This document shows positions 33,973 through 42,188 of a DNA stretch of 64,000 nt, piece after piece. The translations under genes and the position numbers were made by a program. The notes below the pieces were generated by a model that worked only from the letters and a program-made list of their open reading frames with translations, did not search any database and was not told where the DNA came from. The stretch comes from Amycolatopsis alba DSM 44262 (lineage in GTDB: Bacteria > Actinomycetota > Actinomycetes > Mycobacteriales > Pseudonocardiaceae), in the NCBI RefSeq assembly GCF_000384215.1, contig NZ_KB913032.1, forward strand, positions 1,699,021 through 1,763,020. The letters run 5' to 3'. How positions within the stretch are numbered: the stretch's first letter is position 1; every line of letters begins with the position of its first letter.

Positions 33973-34080
33973 GGCGCGAGATTAGCGAGCGGCCGGGTCA
34001 CGGGAAAGGAGTATTGGCCCATGCGGAAGCCGCGTGATCGGCACTGTCGCCTGCTCCGTTCCCCTGCTTGGATTCCGATC

Positions 34081-34812
34081 ATGTCGATCGAAGCGCCCCT
34101 GCGCCAGGCCCGCAATTCCGCCGCGTTCTGGGCCGCGACCGGCCGGTCCCGCGGTCACGAGGTGCTCCGCCGTCGCGGCTTTCTCGCCGTCGCCGGTGAC
34201 GAGCGCGCGGGACTTCGCGTCCTGATCCAGGAGCCCGGCCTCACCGGCGAGGAGGTGGCGGAGATCACCGAGCTGGCCGCGCGGGCGAAGGGCCCGGTGG
34301 ACGCCGAGGATCCCTTCAGCGTCACCGATCTGAGCCATCTCGGGGATATGCGGAGCTGGCAGATGCCGGTCATGCTGCGCCCGCCGACCCCGGTCGCCGA
34401 ACCCTCGATGGAGGTGGCTCGGGTGCACGGGGAGGCGGACCTGTGGGCGGCCGAACGGGCGGTGATCGCGGGCTTCGAACTCGCCCGGTTCGAGCCCTAC
34501 GCCGAGGGTGAGATGTTCCCCATGGCCCTGCTCGGACAGCCAGGGATCGAGGTGTTCGTCGCGCGGCTCGACGGCGAGGTCGCCGGGGCGTGCGTCACGG
34601 CCGTCGAGGACGGCTTCGGCAGCCACTACTGGGTCGGCACGCCGCCTGCCTTCCGCTCCCGTGGCGTGGGCCGGGCCGTGATGCTCGGCAGTCTCGCTCC
34701 CTTGGCCGGGCTGCCGGTCACCCTCACCGCCTCGAAAGCGGGCAGGCCGCTGTACGAATCCCTCGGTTTCACCGTCGTGGGCCAAGCGACCTGGTGGGCT
34801 TCACGCTCCTAG
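34081..34812 (+). CDS. GNAT-family acetyltransferase with extra N-terminal domain
   Basis: 243 residues from ATG 34081. An in-frame ATG at 34021 has a better ribosome site (AAAGGAG 9 bases away), but the intervening 20 codons show low GC at the third position, so 34081 is preferred. The C-terminal half holds motif A (YWVGTPPAFRSRGVGRAVML) and ends PLYESLGFTVVGQATWW. The first ~110 residues are a separate domain of the kind seen in two-part GNATs. It overlaps the convergent thiL end by 4 bases. Confidence 0.82.
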   Translation: MSIEAPLRQARNSAAFWAATGRSRGHEVLRRRGFLAVAGDERAGLRVLIQEPGLTGEEVAEITELAARAKGPVDAEDPFSVTDLSHLGDMRSWQMPVMLRPPTPVAEPSMEVARVHGEADLWAAERAVIAGFELARFEPYAEGEMFPMALLGQPGIEVFVARLDGEVAGACVTAVEDGFGSHYWVGTPPAFRSRGVGRAVMLGSLAPLAGLPVTLTASKAGRPLYESLGFTVVGQATWWASRS

Positions 34813-35765
34813 CGCCAGTGCTCCCAGCCGCCGTTGTGCCCGTACCGCTTCCCGTCCACCGTCACACCCGAATCCGGCATGGTCACGACGCCGATCTCGC
34901 TCCAGCCCTCCGGCAGGTCGGCGAACGCGGGGAAGGTGGCCGCGAAAGCATGGTCCTCGCCGCCGGTGAGGACCCATTTCAGCGGGTCGGCGCCGAGCGC
35001 GGTGCCGACCTCGGTGAGCCTGCTCGACACGTCGAGATCCGCGGTCCGCACGTCGATCCCGACACCGGAGGCGGTGGCGATGTGGCCGAGGTCGGACAGG
35101 AGCCCGTCGGACACGTCGATCATCGACGTCGCGCCGCCGTCGGCCGCGCGGATGCCCGCCTCGTAGTCCGGTTCGGGACAGCGCTGCGCGTTGACCACGC
35201 TGACCGGTGAGCGGAACCCGCGCCCGAGCACGGCGAGCCCGGCGGCCGCCCAGCCGAGCCGTCCGCAGACCGCGACGACGTCGCCGGGCCGGGCGCCGGA
35301 CCGGGTGACCGGTTCCCGTCCGCCGAGGTCACCGAGCGCGGTGACGCTGATCACGATCTGGTCGGCGCGGACCATGTCGCCGCCGACGATCCCGATCCCC
35401 GCGCGGTCGGCTTCGGTCCACATGCCCTGGGTGAGTTCCGTGACGAGCGACGTCTCGGTGTCCGGCGGGCAGGCGAATCCCATGAGGACGGACGTCGGGC
35501 GGGCGCCCATGGCGGCGATGTCGGTGAGGTTCACCGCGACCGCCTTGCGGCCCACCTGCTCGGCACTGGACCAGTCGAGCCGGAAATGGACGCCCTGCAC
35601 GAGGACGTCGGTGCTGACCACCGTCCGGCCGTCCGGGGTGGCCACGACGGCCGCGTCGTCCCCTGGTCCGAGCAGCGTCGTCTCCGGCTGTTTCCGGCCG
35701 GCCGTCACCGCTTCGATCAACCGGAATTCACCGGTCCCGGCGACCGTGCCGTCGTTCGGTGACAC
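34809..35765 (-). CDS. thiL: Thiamine-monophosphate kinase
   Basis: 318 residues from GTG 35765; phosphorylates thiamine monophosphate to the active diphosphate. Motifs LLGPGDDAAVV, STDVLVQGVHFRLDW, VNLTDIAAMGARP and IDVSDGLLSDL, then the C-terminal LTGGEDHAF, match ThiL in order. A short palindrome TTGTCCGGACAA lies about 20 bases upstream (near 35784-35795). No TPP-riboswitch sequence is seen before it. Confidence 0.96.
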   Translation of the reverse strand: MSPNDGTVAGTGEFRLIEAVTAGRKQPETTLLGPGDDAAVVATPDGRTVVSTDVLVQGVHFRLDWSSAEQVGRKAVAVNLTDIAAMGARPTSVLMGFACPPDTETSLVTELTQGMWTEADRAGIGIVGGDMVRADQIVISVTALGDLGGREPVTRSGARPGDVVAVCGRLGWAAAGLAVLGRGFRSPVSVVNAQRCPEPDYEAGIRAADGGATSMIDVSDGLLSDLGHIATASGVGIDVRTADLDVSSRLTEVGTALGADPLKWVLTGGEDHAFAATFPAFADLPEGWSEIGVVTMPDSGVTVDGKRYGHNGGWEHWR

Positions 35766-35898
35766 CCGTCACCTCCACTTTCCCTTGTCCGGACAAATGT
35801 CGATCACCGATAGTCGGAAGCCCTAGGTTTTTCCGGGGGCTGGCGATACGTTGCTACAACGTTCCTACCTTGAGCCGACTTTTACGAAGGGGCGCGCC

Positions 35899-36132
35899 GT
35901 GGTCCACGCATACATCCTCATCCAGACCGAGGTCGGCAAAGCCGCGGCGGTCGCCGCGGAGATCTCCACCATCTCCGGTGTCACCAGTTCGGAGGATGTC
36001 ACCGGTCCTTACGACGTCATCGTCAAGGCCGCGGCCGAAACCGTCGATCAGCTCGGTCAGCTGGTGGTCGCGAAGGTGCAGAACGTGGAGGGCATCACTC
36101 GTACGCTGACCTGCCCGGTCGTGCATCTGTAA
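35899..36132 (+). CDS. Stand-alone Lrp/AsnC ligand-binding (RAM) domain protein
   Basis: 77 residues from GTG 35899 (GAAGGGG upstream). It contains only the RAM fold: VVHAYILIQTEVGKAAAVA, then GPYDVIVKAAAETVDQL, and ends TRTLTCPVVHL. The HTH part of Lrp/AsnC is absent. Such proteins (SraM-like) may form hetero-oligomers with full-length regulators. The divergent thiL start is 133 bases away. Confidence 0.9.
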   Translation: MVHAYILIQTEVGKAAAVAAEISTISGVTSSEDVTGPYDVIVKAAAETVDQLGQLVVAKVQNVEGITRTLTCPVVHL

Positions 36133-36151
36133 GAGGTGGTGTAGTGGTCGG

Positions 36152-36694
36152 GTGGCTGACACGGACACCGGCGCTCCCCCGAAACCACTGCTGATCGCGG
36201 CCGCCTGCCTGGCGGTGCTGCTCGTCGCGGGCGTGGCCGTCTTCGGGCTGACCCGCGGCGCGGACCCCGTGGCCCCGGCCGCCGACGGCCCGCTCCCGCT
36301 CGTCCCGGTCCCGGCGCCGGAGTCAGGTTCACCCGACTGTGCGAAGCTCGTCGGCGCGCTCCCGCACGAGCTCACGTCGTCCGGGAACACGCTGGTCCGG
36401 CGGAAGCTGGCCGATCCCGCCCCCGAGGCGACGATCGGCTGGGGCACCGGCGACCCGGTGGTCTTGCGCTGCGGGCTCGGCAAACCGCCGGAGCTCACCC
36501 GGACCTCGCAGCTGCGGACGATCAACACCGTCCAGTGGCTGCAGGTCGAGGGCGAGGGCAGCGCGACGTGGTTCGTGGTCGACCGGTCCGTCTACACGGC
36601 ACTCACCGTGCCGGACACCGCGGGGACTGGGCCGCTCCAGACCGTTTCGGACGTCATCGCCGCCAACCTCCCCGCGGTGCCGCTGCGTTTCTGA
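36152..36694 (+). CDS. DUF3515-family membrane-anchored protein
   Basis: 180 residues from GTG 36152. One N-terminal membrane helix (PLLIAAACLAVLLVAGVAVF), then an exported domain with two conserved cysteines (SPDCAKLVGALP and VVLRCGLGKPP), and TVQWLQVEGEGSATWFVVDR. This is the pattern of actinobacterial DUF3515 proteins, found near thiL, ddl and gpsA in relatives. Its stop lies in a 16-bp tandem repeat. Confidence 0.85.
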   Translation: MADTDTGAPPKPLLIAAACLAVLLVAGVAVFGLTRGADPVAPAADGPLPLVPVPAPESGSPDCAKLVGALPHELTSSGNTLVRRKLADPAPEATIGWGTGDPVVLRCGLGKPPELTRTSQLRTINTVQWLQVEGEGSATWFVVDRSVYTALTVPDTAGTGPLQTVSDVIAANLPAVPLRF

Positions 36695-36746
36695 CCGCCT
36701 GCGTTTCTGACCGCCTGAGTTTCTGACCGCCTGCGTTTCTGATCAG
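36683..36746. repeat. 16-bp tandem repeat, four copies, across two convergent stop codons
   Basis: Units 36683-36698, 36699-36714, 36715-36730 and 36731-36746 all match ctgcgtttctgaccgc (third has one change, last ends atcag). The DUF3515 stop (36692-36694) and the quinone-reductase-like stop (36743-36745) both lie in it. Confidence 0.92.
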
Positions 36747-37714
36747 GGAACGACCAGCAGGGTCTTGCCGGTGTATCGCCGCGCCTCGATGTCCGAATGC
36801 GCGGCGGACGCCTCCGCCAGCGGGTACGTCCGGCCGATGACAGGCGTCAGTTTCCCTTCGGCCGACAGCCGCAGCACTTCGCGTACCCGGCGCGGATTGT
36901 CGGGCCAGAAACCGACCAGCTGCGCCATGTCCACAAGGGACAGCCGGGCCCGGTCCGCGTCGCCGATGACGGTCTCGGCGCCGCTGGACATGCCATAGCC
37001 GGAGAACCGGCCGCCGTTCTCGAGCAGCGCCAGCGAAGCCTTGCCCAGTTCGCCGCCGACACCGTCAAACACGACGTCGAGCCGCTTGCCCCCGGTGCGG
37101 GCGAGGGTCTCGCCCGTCCAGTCCGCCACCGAGTAGTCGACCGGCTCGGCGCCCAGTTTCCGGGCGATCGCCGCCTTCTCCGCGCCGCGGACCGCCGCGA
37201 AGACCGTCGCCCCCGCCGCACGGGCGAGCTGCACCAGCAGGCTGCCGAGACCGCCGACGCCGGGCGCCACCAGAATCCGTTCCCCCGCCGCGACCGGGGT
37301 CTTCTCCAGCAGCGCCAACGCGGTACTGCCGTCGTTGAGCAGGGCCAAGGCGTGCTGGGGATCGAGGCCGGCCGGAACCGGGAAGGTCTCGCCGGGCACC
37401 GCGACGACGGTGTCCGCGTATCCCCCGCCGTAGCCGCCCACCGCAGTGGAGACGACCACCTTGCCCAGCCAGCTCTCGTCGACTCCCGCACCCACCGCCT
37501 CGACGGTGCCCGCCACCGCGCCACCGGGCACGTACGGCGGCTCGACCCCGAACACGTCGGGACCGTCACCCCGCCGGATGAGGGTGTCGAGCCAGCCGAC
37601 CCCGGCCGCCGTCACCGCGATGCGGAGCTCGCCCTCCGCGGGCTCGGGGGTGGGCAGTTCGACCTGTTCGAGAACACTGGGATCGCCGAATCGGGGCACT
37701 GTGATCGCACGCAT
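36743..37714 (-). CDS. Quinone-oxidoreductase-like MDR protein
   Basis: 323 residues. Medium-chain dehydrogenase/reductase without structural or catalytic zinc cysteines, so of the quinone-reductase type. NAD(P)H-binding Rossmann motif APGVGGLGSLLVQLARAAGA (about 150-170) and GGAVAGTVEAVGAGVD in the catalytic domain. Substrate unknown. Its 3' end enters the tandem repeat. Confidence 0.9.
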   Translation of the reverse strand: MRAITVPRFGDPSVLEQVELPTPEPAEGELRIAVTAAGVGWLDTLIRRGDGPDVFGVEPPYVPGGAVAGTVEAVGAGVDESWLGKVVVSTAVGGYGGGYADTVVAVPGETFPVPAGLDPQHALALLNDGSTALALLEKTPVAAGERILVAPGVGGLGSLLVQLARAAGATVFAAVRGAEKAAIARKLGAEPVDYSVADWTGETLARTGGKRLDVVFDGVGGELGKASLALLENGGRFSGYGMSSGAETVIGDADRARLSLVDMAQLVGFWPDNPRRVREVLRLSAEGKLTPVIGRTYPLAEASAAHSDIEARRYTGKTLLVVP

Positions 37715-37747
37715 GATCGCAAGTTACGACCTCCAGTTTGCTGGAGG

Positions 37748-39106
37748 TCAACCCAGCACGGAAACAAGGGGTTTGAGCGAGGCTTGGAGCGCTTCGCGCG
37801 AACAACCCGCGTAGCCGATGAGGTTCCCGAACACCGTCGGCGTCCCGGCGAAGTGCCGGGCCAGTCCGTCGAGCCGGATCCCGGCGCGTTCCGCCGCCGC
37901 CATCCGCGCCGTCTCCTCGGCCGCCGATCCGCAAGGGACGACCAGATGCGCGCCCGCGTCGTCGCCGAGCACCGGGATCCCCGCCGACGTCAACGCGGCC
38001 GAGACCAGTGACCGGCGCTCCGAAAGTTCCCGCCGGAGCTTCCGCAGATGCCGCCCCAGATCGCCGTGCCGCGCCAGTTCGGCGAGCACCCGCTGCCCCG
38101 CGGGCGACGGGCGCGTCCCGGTCGCTTCGCGGTACTCCAGCACCGCGGCCGCGACCGGTGACGGCGCGACCATCCAGCCCGCGCCCAGCGCCGGGGTGAG
38201 GATCTTGCTCGTGGTCCCGAGATGCGCGACGACGTCGGGTGCCAGCGCGGCCAGCAGCGGCAGCGGCGCGACGTCGAACCGCAGCTCGCCGTCGTAGTCG
38301 TCCTCGATCACCAGCATGCCCTCGGCACGGGCGAGTTCGACGAGTTCGACCCGGCGGGACGCGCTCATCCGGCTGCCGAGCGGGTACTGATGGGCGGGCG
38401 AGCAGTAGACCGCGCGGACATCGGCGGGGACGGCGTCCGGGCGCAGGCCCTCTTCGTCGACCGGGACGGGCACGACCACCATCCCCGCCCGCCCGAACGC
38501 CTGCACCGCGCGCTGGTAGCCCGGCTCCTCGATCGCGACCCGGTCACCGCGCGAGAGCATCGCGCCCGCGAGCTCGATCACCGCCGCCGTCGTCCCGCCG
38601 GTGGCCAGCACCGTCCCGGCGGCGAGCCCGCGGTGCCGCAGCAGATGCTCGGACACCGCGTCCCGGTACGCGGGCAGACCGGCCCTGTCCTCGCGATAGG
38701 TCGGGCGCGGATCGGCGGCGGCCCGCCACGCGCGGCGCCAGGCCGCCCTTTCGACGCCGTCGGCCCACGGGACGCCAGGGGTGAGGTCGACCAGCGTCTG
38801 CGGTGCGGCGGCGACGCCCGGCGCGGGGCCTTTCGCAGGCCTGTCCGCGGGCGGTGTCGTGGTGACGTAGGTGCCGGAGCCGTGGCGGCCCGCGATCCAG
38901 CCCTCCGCGTGAAGCTGCTCGTACGCCGCCGACGTCACCGTGCGGCTGACGCCGAGCCGGTTCGCGAGTGCCCTGGTCGAGGGCAGCCTGTCGCCGCCGC
39001 GCAGGTGCCCGTCGCCGGCGGCCGCGCGCAGCGCGTCGGCCAGCTGGACCGCGAGCGGGACGGGCGAATCGCGGTCGAGACTGACCGGCAGAGCGGTGTC
39101 GGACAT
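37748..39106 (-). CDS. MocR-type regulator (GntR HTH fused to aminotransferase fold)
   Basis: 452 residues from ATG 39106 (GGAG upstream). N-terminal GntR winged helix (LPSTRALANRLGVSRTVTSAAYEQL, about 35-60) and a type I aminotransferase domain with EDDYDGEL and the PLP lysine in HLGTTSKILTPALGAGWM. It diverges from a PNPOx-like gene, which fits regulation of vitamin B6 or a PLP-linked pathway; PdxR or a related MocR type is likely. It overlaps nothing downstream. Confidence 0.9.
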   Translation of the reverse strand: MSDTALPVSLDRDSPVPLAVQLADALRAAAGDGHLRGGDRLPSTRALANRLGVSRTVTSAAYEQLHAEGWIAGRHGSGTYVTTTPPADRPAKGPAPGVAAAPQTLVDLTPGVPWADGVERAAWRRAWRAAADPRPTYREDRAGLPAYRDAVSEHLLRHRGLAAGTVLATGGTTAAVIELAGAMLSRGDRVAIEEPGYQRAVQAFGRAGMVVVPVPVDEEGLRPDAVPADVRAVYCSPAHQYPLGSRMSASRRVELVELARAEGMLVIEDDYDGELRFDVAPLPLLAALAPDVVAHLGTTSKILTPALGAGWMVAPSPVAAAVLEYREATGTRPSPAGQRVLAELARHGDLGRHLRKLRRELSERRSLVSAALTSAGIPVLGDDAGAHLVVPCGSAAEETARMAAAERAGIRLDGLARHFAGTPTVFGNLIGYAGCSREALQASLKPLVSVLG

Positions 39107-39196
39107 GCGGTACTCCGCTTCTCCGGGAAGTGGCCTTCTCAAGTATAGGAGAATTGGACGTTATTACAGGCCACTCTCGTGGGTGAGACTGCTCGC
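39107..39196. promoter_or_regulatory. Divergent MocR/PNPOx control region
   Basis: On the minus strand TATACT (39142-39147) makes a good -10 hexamer, about 36 bases before the MocR start. On the plus strand TTGGAC (39154-39159) could be a -35. The region is AT-rich at 39139-39168, unlike its flanks. Confidence 0.45.
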
Positions 39197-39868
39197 ATGC
39201 CCACACCGCTGTCCCCCACCGACAGGACCACTCTCAATCGTAAGAAGAACCGCGCGCTCACCGACCGCTCGGCCCTGTACGCGGTGCTCGACGAAGGCCT
39301 GATCTGCCATCTCGGCGTCGTGCGCGACGGCGTCCCGCTGGTCGTCCCGACCGGCTACGGCCGCGACGGGAACACGCTCTACCTGCACGGATCCACCGGG
39401 GCGCGGAGTATCCGCGACTCCGACGGCGTCGAGGTGTGCGTCACGGTGACCCTGCTCGACGGCGTCGTCTACGCGCGCTCGATCAACAACCACTCGATGA
39501 ACTATCGTAGCGCGATGATCCTGGGCAAGGCGGCCGCGGTCACCGACGCCGACCGGAAGATGCACGGCCTGCGGGTGCTGACCGATCACCTCGCGCCCGG
39601 CTCGTGGGAGCACGCGCGGGACGTCAACGCGAAGGAGTTCGCGTCGGTTTCGGTGCTGGCACTGGACCTCACCGAGGCTTCGGTGAAGATGCGCGGCGAG
39701 GGTCCCGACGATCCCGAGGACGAGGTCGCGGCCGATCTCTCGTGGGCGGGGGTGCTGCCGGTGCGGACGGTGTTCGGGGAGCCGGAGCCGTCGGCGGACC
39801 TGGTGAGCACCTGGGAGGTCCCCGTGCACGTTCGTGACCGGGAGCTGAAGGGGACTTTCCCCACGTAA
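39197..39868 (+). CDS. Pyridoxamine 5'-phosphate-oxidase-family FMN-binding protein
   Basis: 223 residues from ATG 39197. Split-barrel fold: AVLDEGLICHLGVVRDGVPL, VVPTGYGRDGNTLYLHGSTG and SMNYRSAMILGKAAAV. The MocR neighbour supports a B6 or flavin link. The gene ends in a complex inverted repeat. It is classed as PNPOx-like; genuine PdxH activity is not shown. Confidence 0.88.
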   Translation: MPTPLSPTDRTTLNRKKNRALTDRSALYAVLDEGLICHLGVVRDGVPLVVPTGYGRDGNTLYLHGSTGARSIRDSDGVEVCVTVTLLDGVVYARSINNHSMNYRSAMILGKAAAVTDADRKMHGLRVLTDHLAPGSWEHARDVNAKEFASVSVLALDLTEASVKMRGEGPDDPEDEVAADLSWAGVLPVRTVFGEPEPSADLVSTWEVPVHVRDRELKGTFPT

Positions 39869-39922
39869 GACGCGGCGAAGGACGCTTTCCCTGCATGAGA
39901 CGCGGGGAAAGCGTCCTTCAGC
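39844..39922. repeat. Three-arm inverted repeat at a convergent gene end (family F)
   Basis: A perfect 15-bp stem is formed by 39877-39891 and 39905-39919 (gaaggacgctttccc). The outer arm 39844-39862 also matches the complement of 39904-39922 at 17 of 19 bases, so two alternative stems are possible. The PNPOx stop (39866-39868) lies inside and the histidine kinase stop lies just after. Confidence 0.8.
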
Positions 39923-41356
39923 TCAGCGCGTTCGCGGCAGCCGCACGGTGAACGTCGTCGCTCCCGGCACGCTCTCGACCTCGATCGTCCCGCCGTGCGC
40001 GGAGACCAGCGAGAGCACCACCGAGAGCCCGAGCCCGGTCCCGCCGTTGCCCCGCGTGCGGGCGGTGTCGACGCGGAAGAACCGGTCGAAGATCCGCTCC
40101 CGCGCTTCCGGCGGGATCCCCGGTCCGGCGTCGCTCACCCGCAGGACGACCTCGGAATCCGAGGCCGCGCCCGACAAGGTGACCGGGGTGCCGGGCGGCG
40201 TGTGCACGGCGGCGTTGGCGAGCAGGTTGTCCAGCACTTGCCTCAGCCGTACCGGATCCGCTTGCAGGACAACACCTTCCGGGAGCTGGCCGAGGCTCAG
40301 CGGATGCTCCGGCCGTCCGGCGGCGAAGGCCTCCCCCGCGTCGGTGATCAGCTCGGCGAGGTCGACGCCGACCAGCCGCAGCGGCGCCTCGGTCTCCGGC
40401 GCGTCGAGGCGCGCGAGGAGCAGGAGGTCGTCGACGAGCACGCTCATCCGCTGTGTCTCTTCACGGATTTTCGACAGGTGCGCCTCGCGTTCCGCGGGTT
40501 CGTTCGCCGCGGCGTAGCGGAAAAGCTCGGCGTAACCCCGGATCGACGTCAGCGGGGTGCGCAGTTCGTGTGACGCGTCGGCGATGAACCGGCGCAGCCG
40601 TTCGTTCGCCTCCCTGCGCGCGACCAGCGAGGAATCGAGGTGCGCCAGCATCAGGTTGAACGCCGTCCGCAGTTCCTCGACCTCGGCGCCGCCGCCGTTC
40701 GCCCGCGCGCGCACCGGGAGATCGGCGTTCGTGGTCAGATCGTGCGACGCGATGTCGTGCGCCGTCCCGGCCATGTCGCTCAGCGGCCGCAGCCCGCGCC
40801 GCAGCACCAGCCGTCCCGCGATCACCAGCACCGCCAGCGCCAGCAGGAACGCGACGACCTCGACCATGATCAGCTGGCTGACCGTCCGGTCCAGATCCGC
40901 CTGCGGCGCGGCGCTGACCAGCACGATGTTCCGGGTCGGCTCGATCGGGCAGGCCCGGACCCGGTACGTGCCCTTGTCCTCGATGTAGACGGTGCGCAGC
41001 ACCTCGGTCCGCGTCGCGTCCTCGGCGACCTTTTCGAGCGCTTTCGAGTCCGGGGGCAGGAGACCGCCGTCCTGCGGCAGCGCGTTGCCGTCCTTCACCG
41101 CGAAAACGGCGGAGAACCAGCCGTAGGCCTGCTGCGGTTTCCCGCCGTGCGTGGTGCGCAGCGACGGCACCTGGCTGATCTGGGTCTTGGCGAGCTGCTC
41201 GTCGAGCCGGTCGTTCAGATAGCCCTTCATGATGCCGACCATCACCGTGCCGACGACGGCGAACACGACCAGCGCCAGCACGCCGAGCCCGAGCGCCAGC
41301 CGGGTCCCGAGCCTCGACCGGCGCCAGGCGTGATACCACCGGTACAGCGTTTTCAT
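39923..41356 (-). CDS. Sensor histidine kinase
   Basis: 477 residues. Two membrane helices (about 21-42 and 164-186) flank an extracytoplasmic sensor domain. HAMP (LRRGLRPLSDMAGTAHDIA) leads to HisKA with phospho-His in ADASHELRTPLTSI (about 267) and an ATPase domain with DNLLANAAVHT, SDAGPGIP and GNGGTGLGLSVV. ATGA overlap with the response regulator gene upstream. Confidence 0.95.
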   Translation of the reverse strand: MKTLYRWYHAWRRSRLGTRLALGLGVLALVVFAVVGTVMVGIMKGYLNDRLDEQLAKTQISQVPSLRTTHGGKPQQAYGWFSAVFAVKDGNALPQDGGLLPPDSKALEKVAEDATRTEVLRTVYIEDKGTYRVRACPIEPTRNIVLVSAAPQADLDRTVSQLIMVEVVAFLLALAVLVIAGRLVLRRGLRPLSDMAGTAHDIASHDLTTNADLPVRARANGGGAEVEELRTAFNLMLAHLDSSLVARREANERLRRFIADASHELRTPLTSIRGYAELFRYAAANEPAEREAHLSKIREETQRMSVLVDDLLLLARLDAPETEAPLRLVGVDLAELITDAGEAFAAGRPEHPLSLGQLPEGVVLQADPVRLRQVLDNLLANAAVHTPPGTPVTLSGAASDSEVVLRVSDAGPGIPPEARERIFDRFFRVDTARTRGNGGTGLGLSVVLSLVSAHGGTIEVESVPGATTFTVRLPRTR

Positions 41357-42051
41357 CTCGCCGCCCGCCGGACGACGTAGCCCACCCCGCGCACGGTGTG
41401 GATCAGCGGTTCGTGGCCCGCGTCGAGTTTGCGGCGCAGATGCGAGATAACGAGTTCGACCACATTGGACCGGCCGCCGAAGTCGTACTCCCAGACGTGG
41501 TCGAGGATCTGCGCCTTGGTCATCACCGAAGGCGAACGGCGCATGAGGTAGCGCAGCAGCTCGTACTCGGTCGGCGTCAGCTCGGCGGGTGCGCCGTCAC
41601 GGGCGACCACGCGGGTGTCCTCGTTGAGGATCAGGTCGCCGACCCGCAGCACCGCCTCCGTCTTCGCCTGAGGGGCGCTGCGCCGCAGGACCGCCCGCAG
41701 CCGCGCCATCAGTTCCTCGACGGAGAACGGCTTGACGAGGTAGTCGTCGCCGCCTCGGGTGAGCCCGGCGACACGGTCCGCTGTCGCGTCCTTCGCGGTG
41801 AGGAAGACGACGGGCACCGCCGTCCCGGCCTCGCGAAGCTTGTCCAGCACGGTGAACCCGTCGATGCCGGGCAGCATCAGGTCGAGCACGACGATGTCGG
41901 GCGCGAATTCGGCGGCCTTGACGAGCGCGGCCTCGCCCGAACCGGCGGTGACGGCCTGCCAGCCCTCGTAGCGGGCCACGGTGGCCACCAGATCGGCGAT
42001 ATGCGGCTCGTCGTCCACCACGAGCAGGCGAACGGGGTTCTCGGTGTGCAC
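41353..42051 (-). CDS. OmpR-family response regulator
   Basis: 232 residues from GTG 42051. Receiver: RLLVVDDEPHIADLV, phospho-Asp in VVLDLMLPGIDGFT, Lys in DDYLVKPFSVEEL. Winged helix with LTPTEYELLRYLMRR and LIHTVRGVGYVVR. GGAGG directly abuts the ATG at 42060, which is too close, whereas it is 9 bases from GTG 42051. It is divergent from the flavin operon, which it may regulate. Confidence 0.95.
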   Translation of the reverse strand: MHTENPVRLLVVDDEPHIADLVATVARYEGWQAVTAGSGEAALVKAAEFAPDIVVLDLMLPGIDGFTVLDKLREAGTAVPVVFLTAKDATADRVAGLTRGGDDYLVKPFSVEELMARLRAVLRRSAPQAKTEAVLRVGDLILNEDTRVVARDGAPAELTPTEYELLRYLMRRSPSVMTKAQILDHVWEYDFGGRSNVVELVISHLRRKLDAGHEPLIHTVRGVGYVVRRAAR

Positions 42052-42188
42052 AAGGCCCATCCTCCGTGAACGCGCGCGCGAGAGCGAGGCGGGAGCGCGG
42101 ACGACAGGAAGACGACAGCTTCCGCCAAGAAAGGTCACAGGTTGACCCAGCAGTCTCGGTACTTGAACCGGACGGGAAGGAACCACGT

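Noticed and set aside
34021..34080. Upstream ATG for the GNAT at 34081
   Set aside because: It has a better ribosome site, but the 20 extra codons have atypically low GC at the third position; kept as an alternative only.
35766..35898. TPP riboswitch before thiL
   Set aside because: The conserved TPP-riboswitch cores cannot be found on the minus strand upstream of 35765; only a short TTGTCCGGACAA palindrome is visible.
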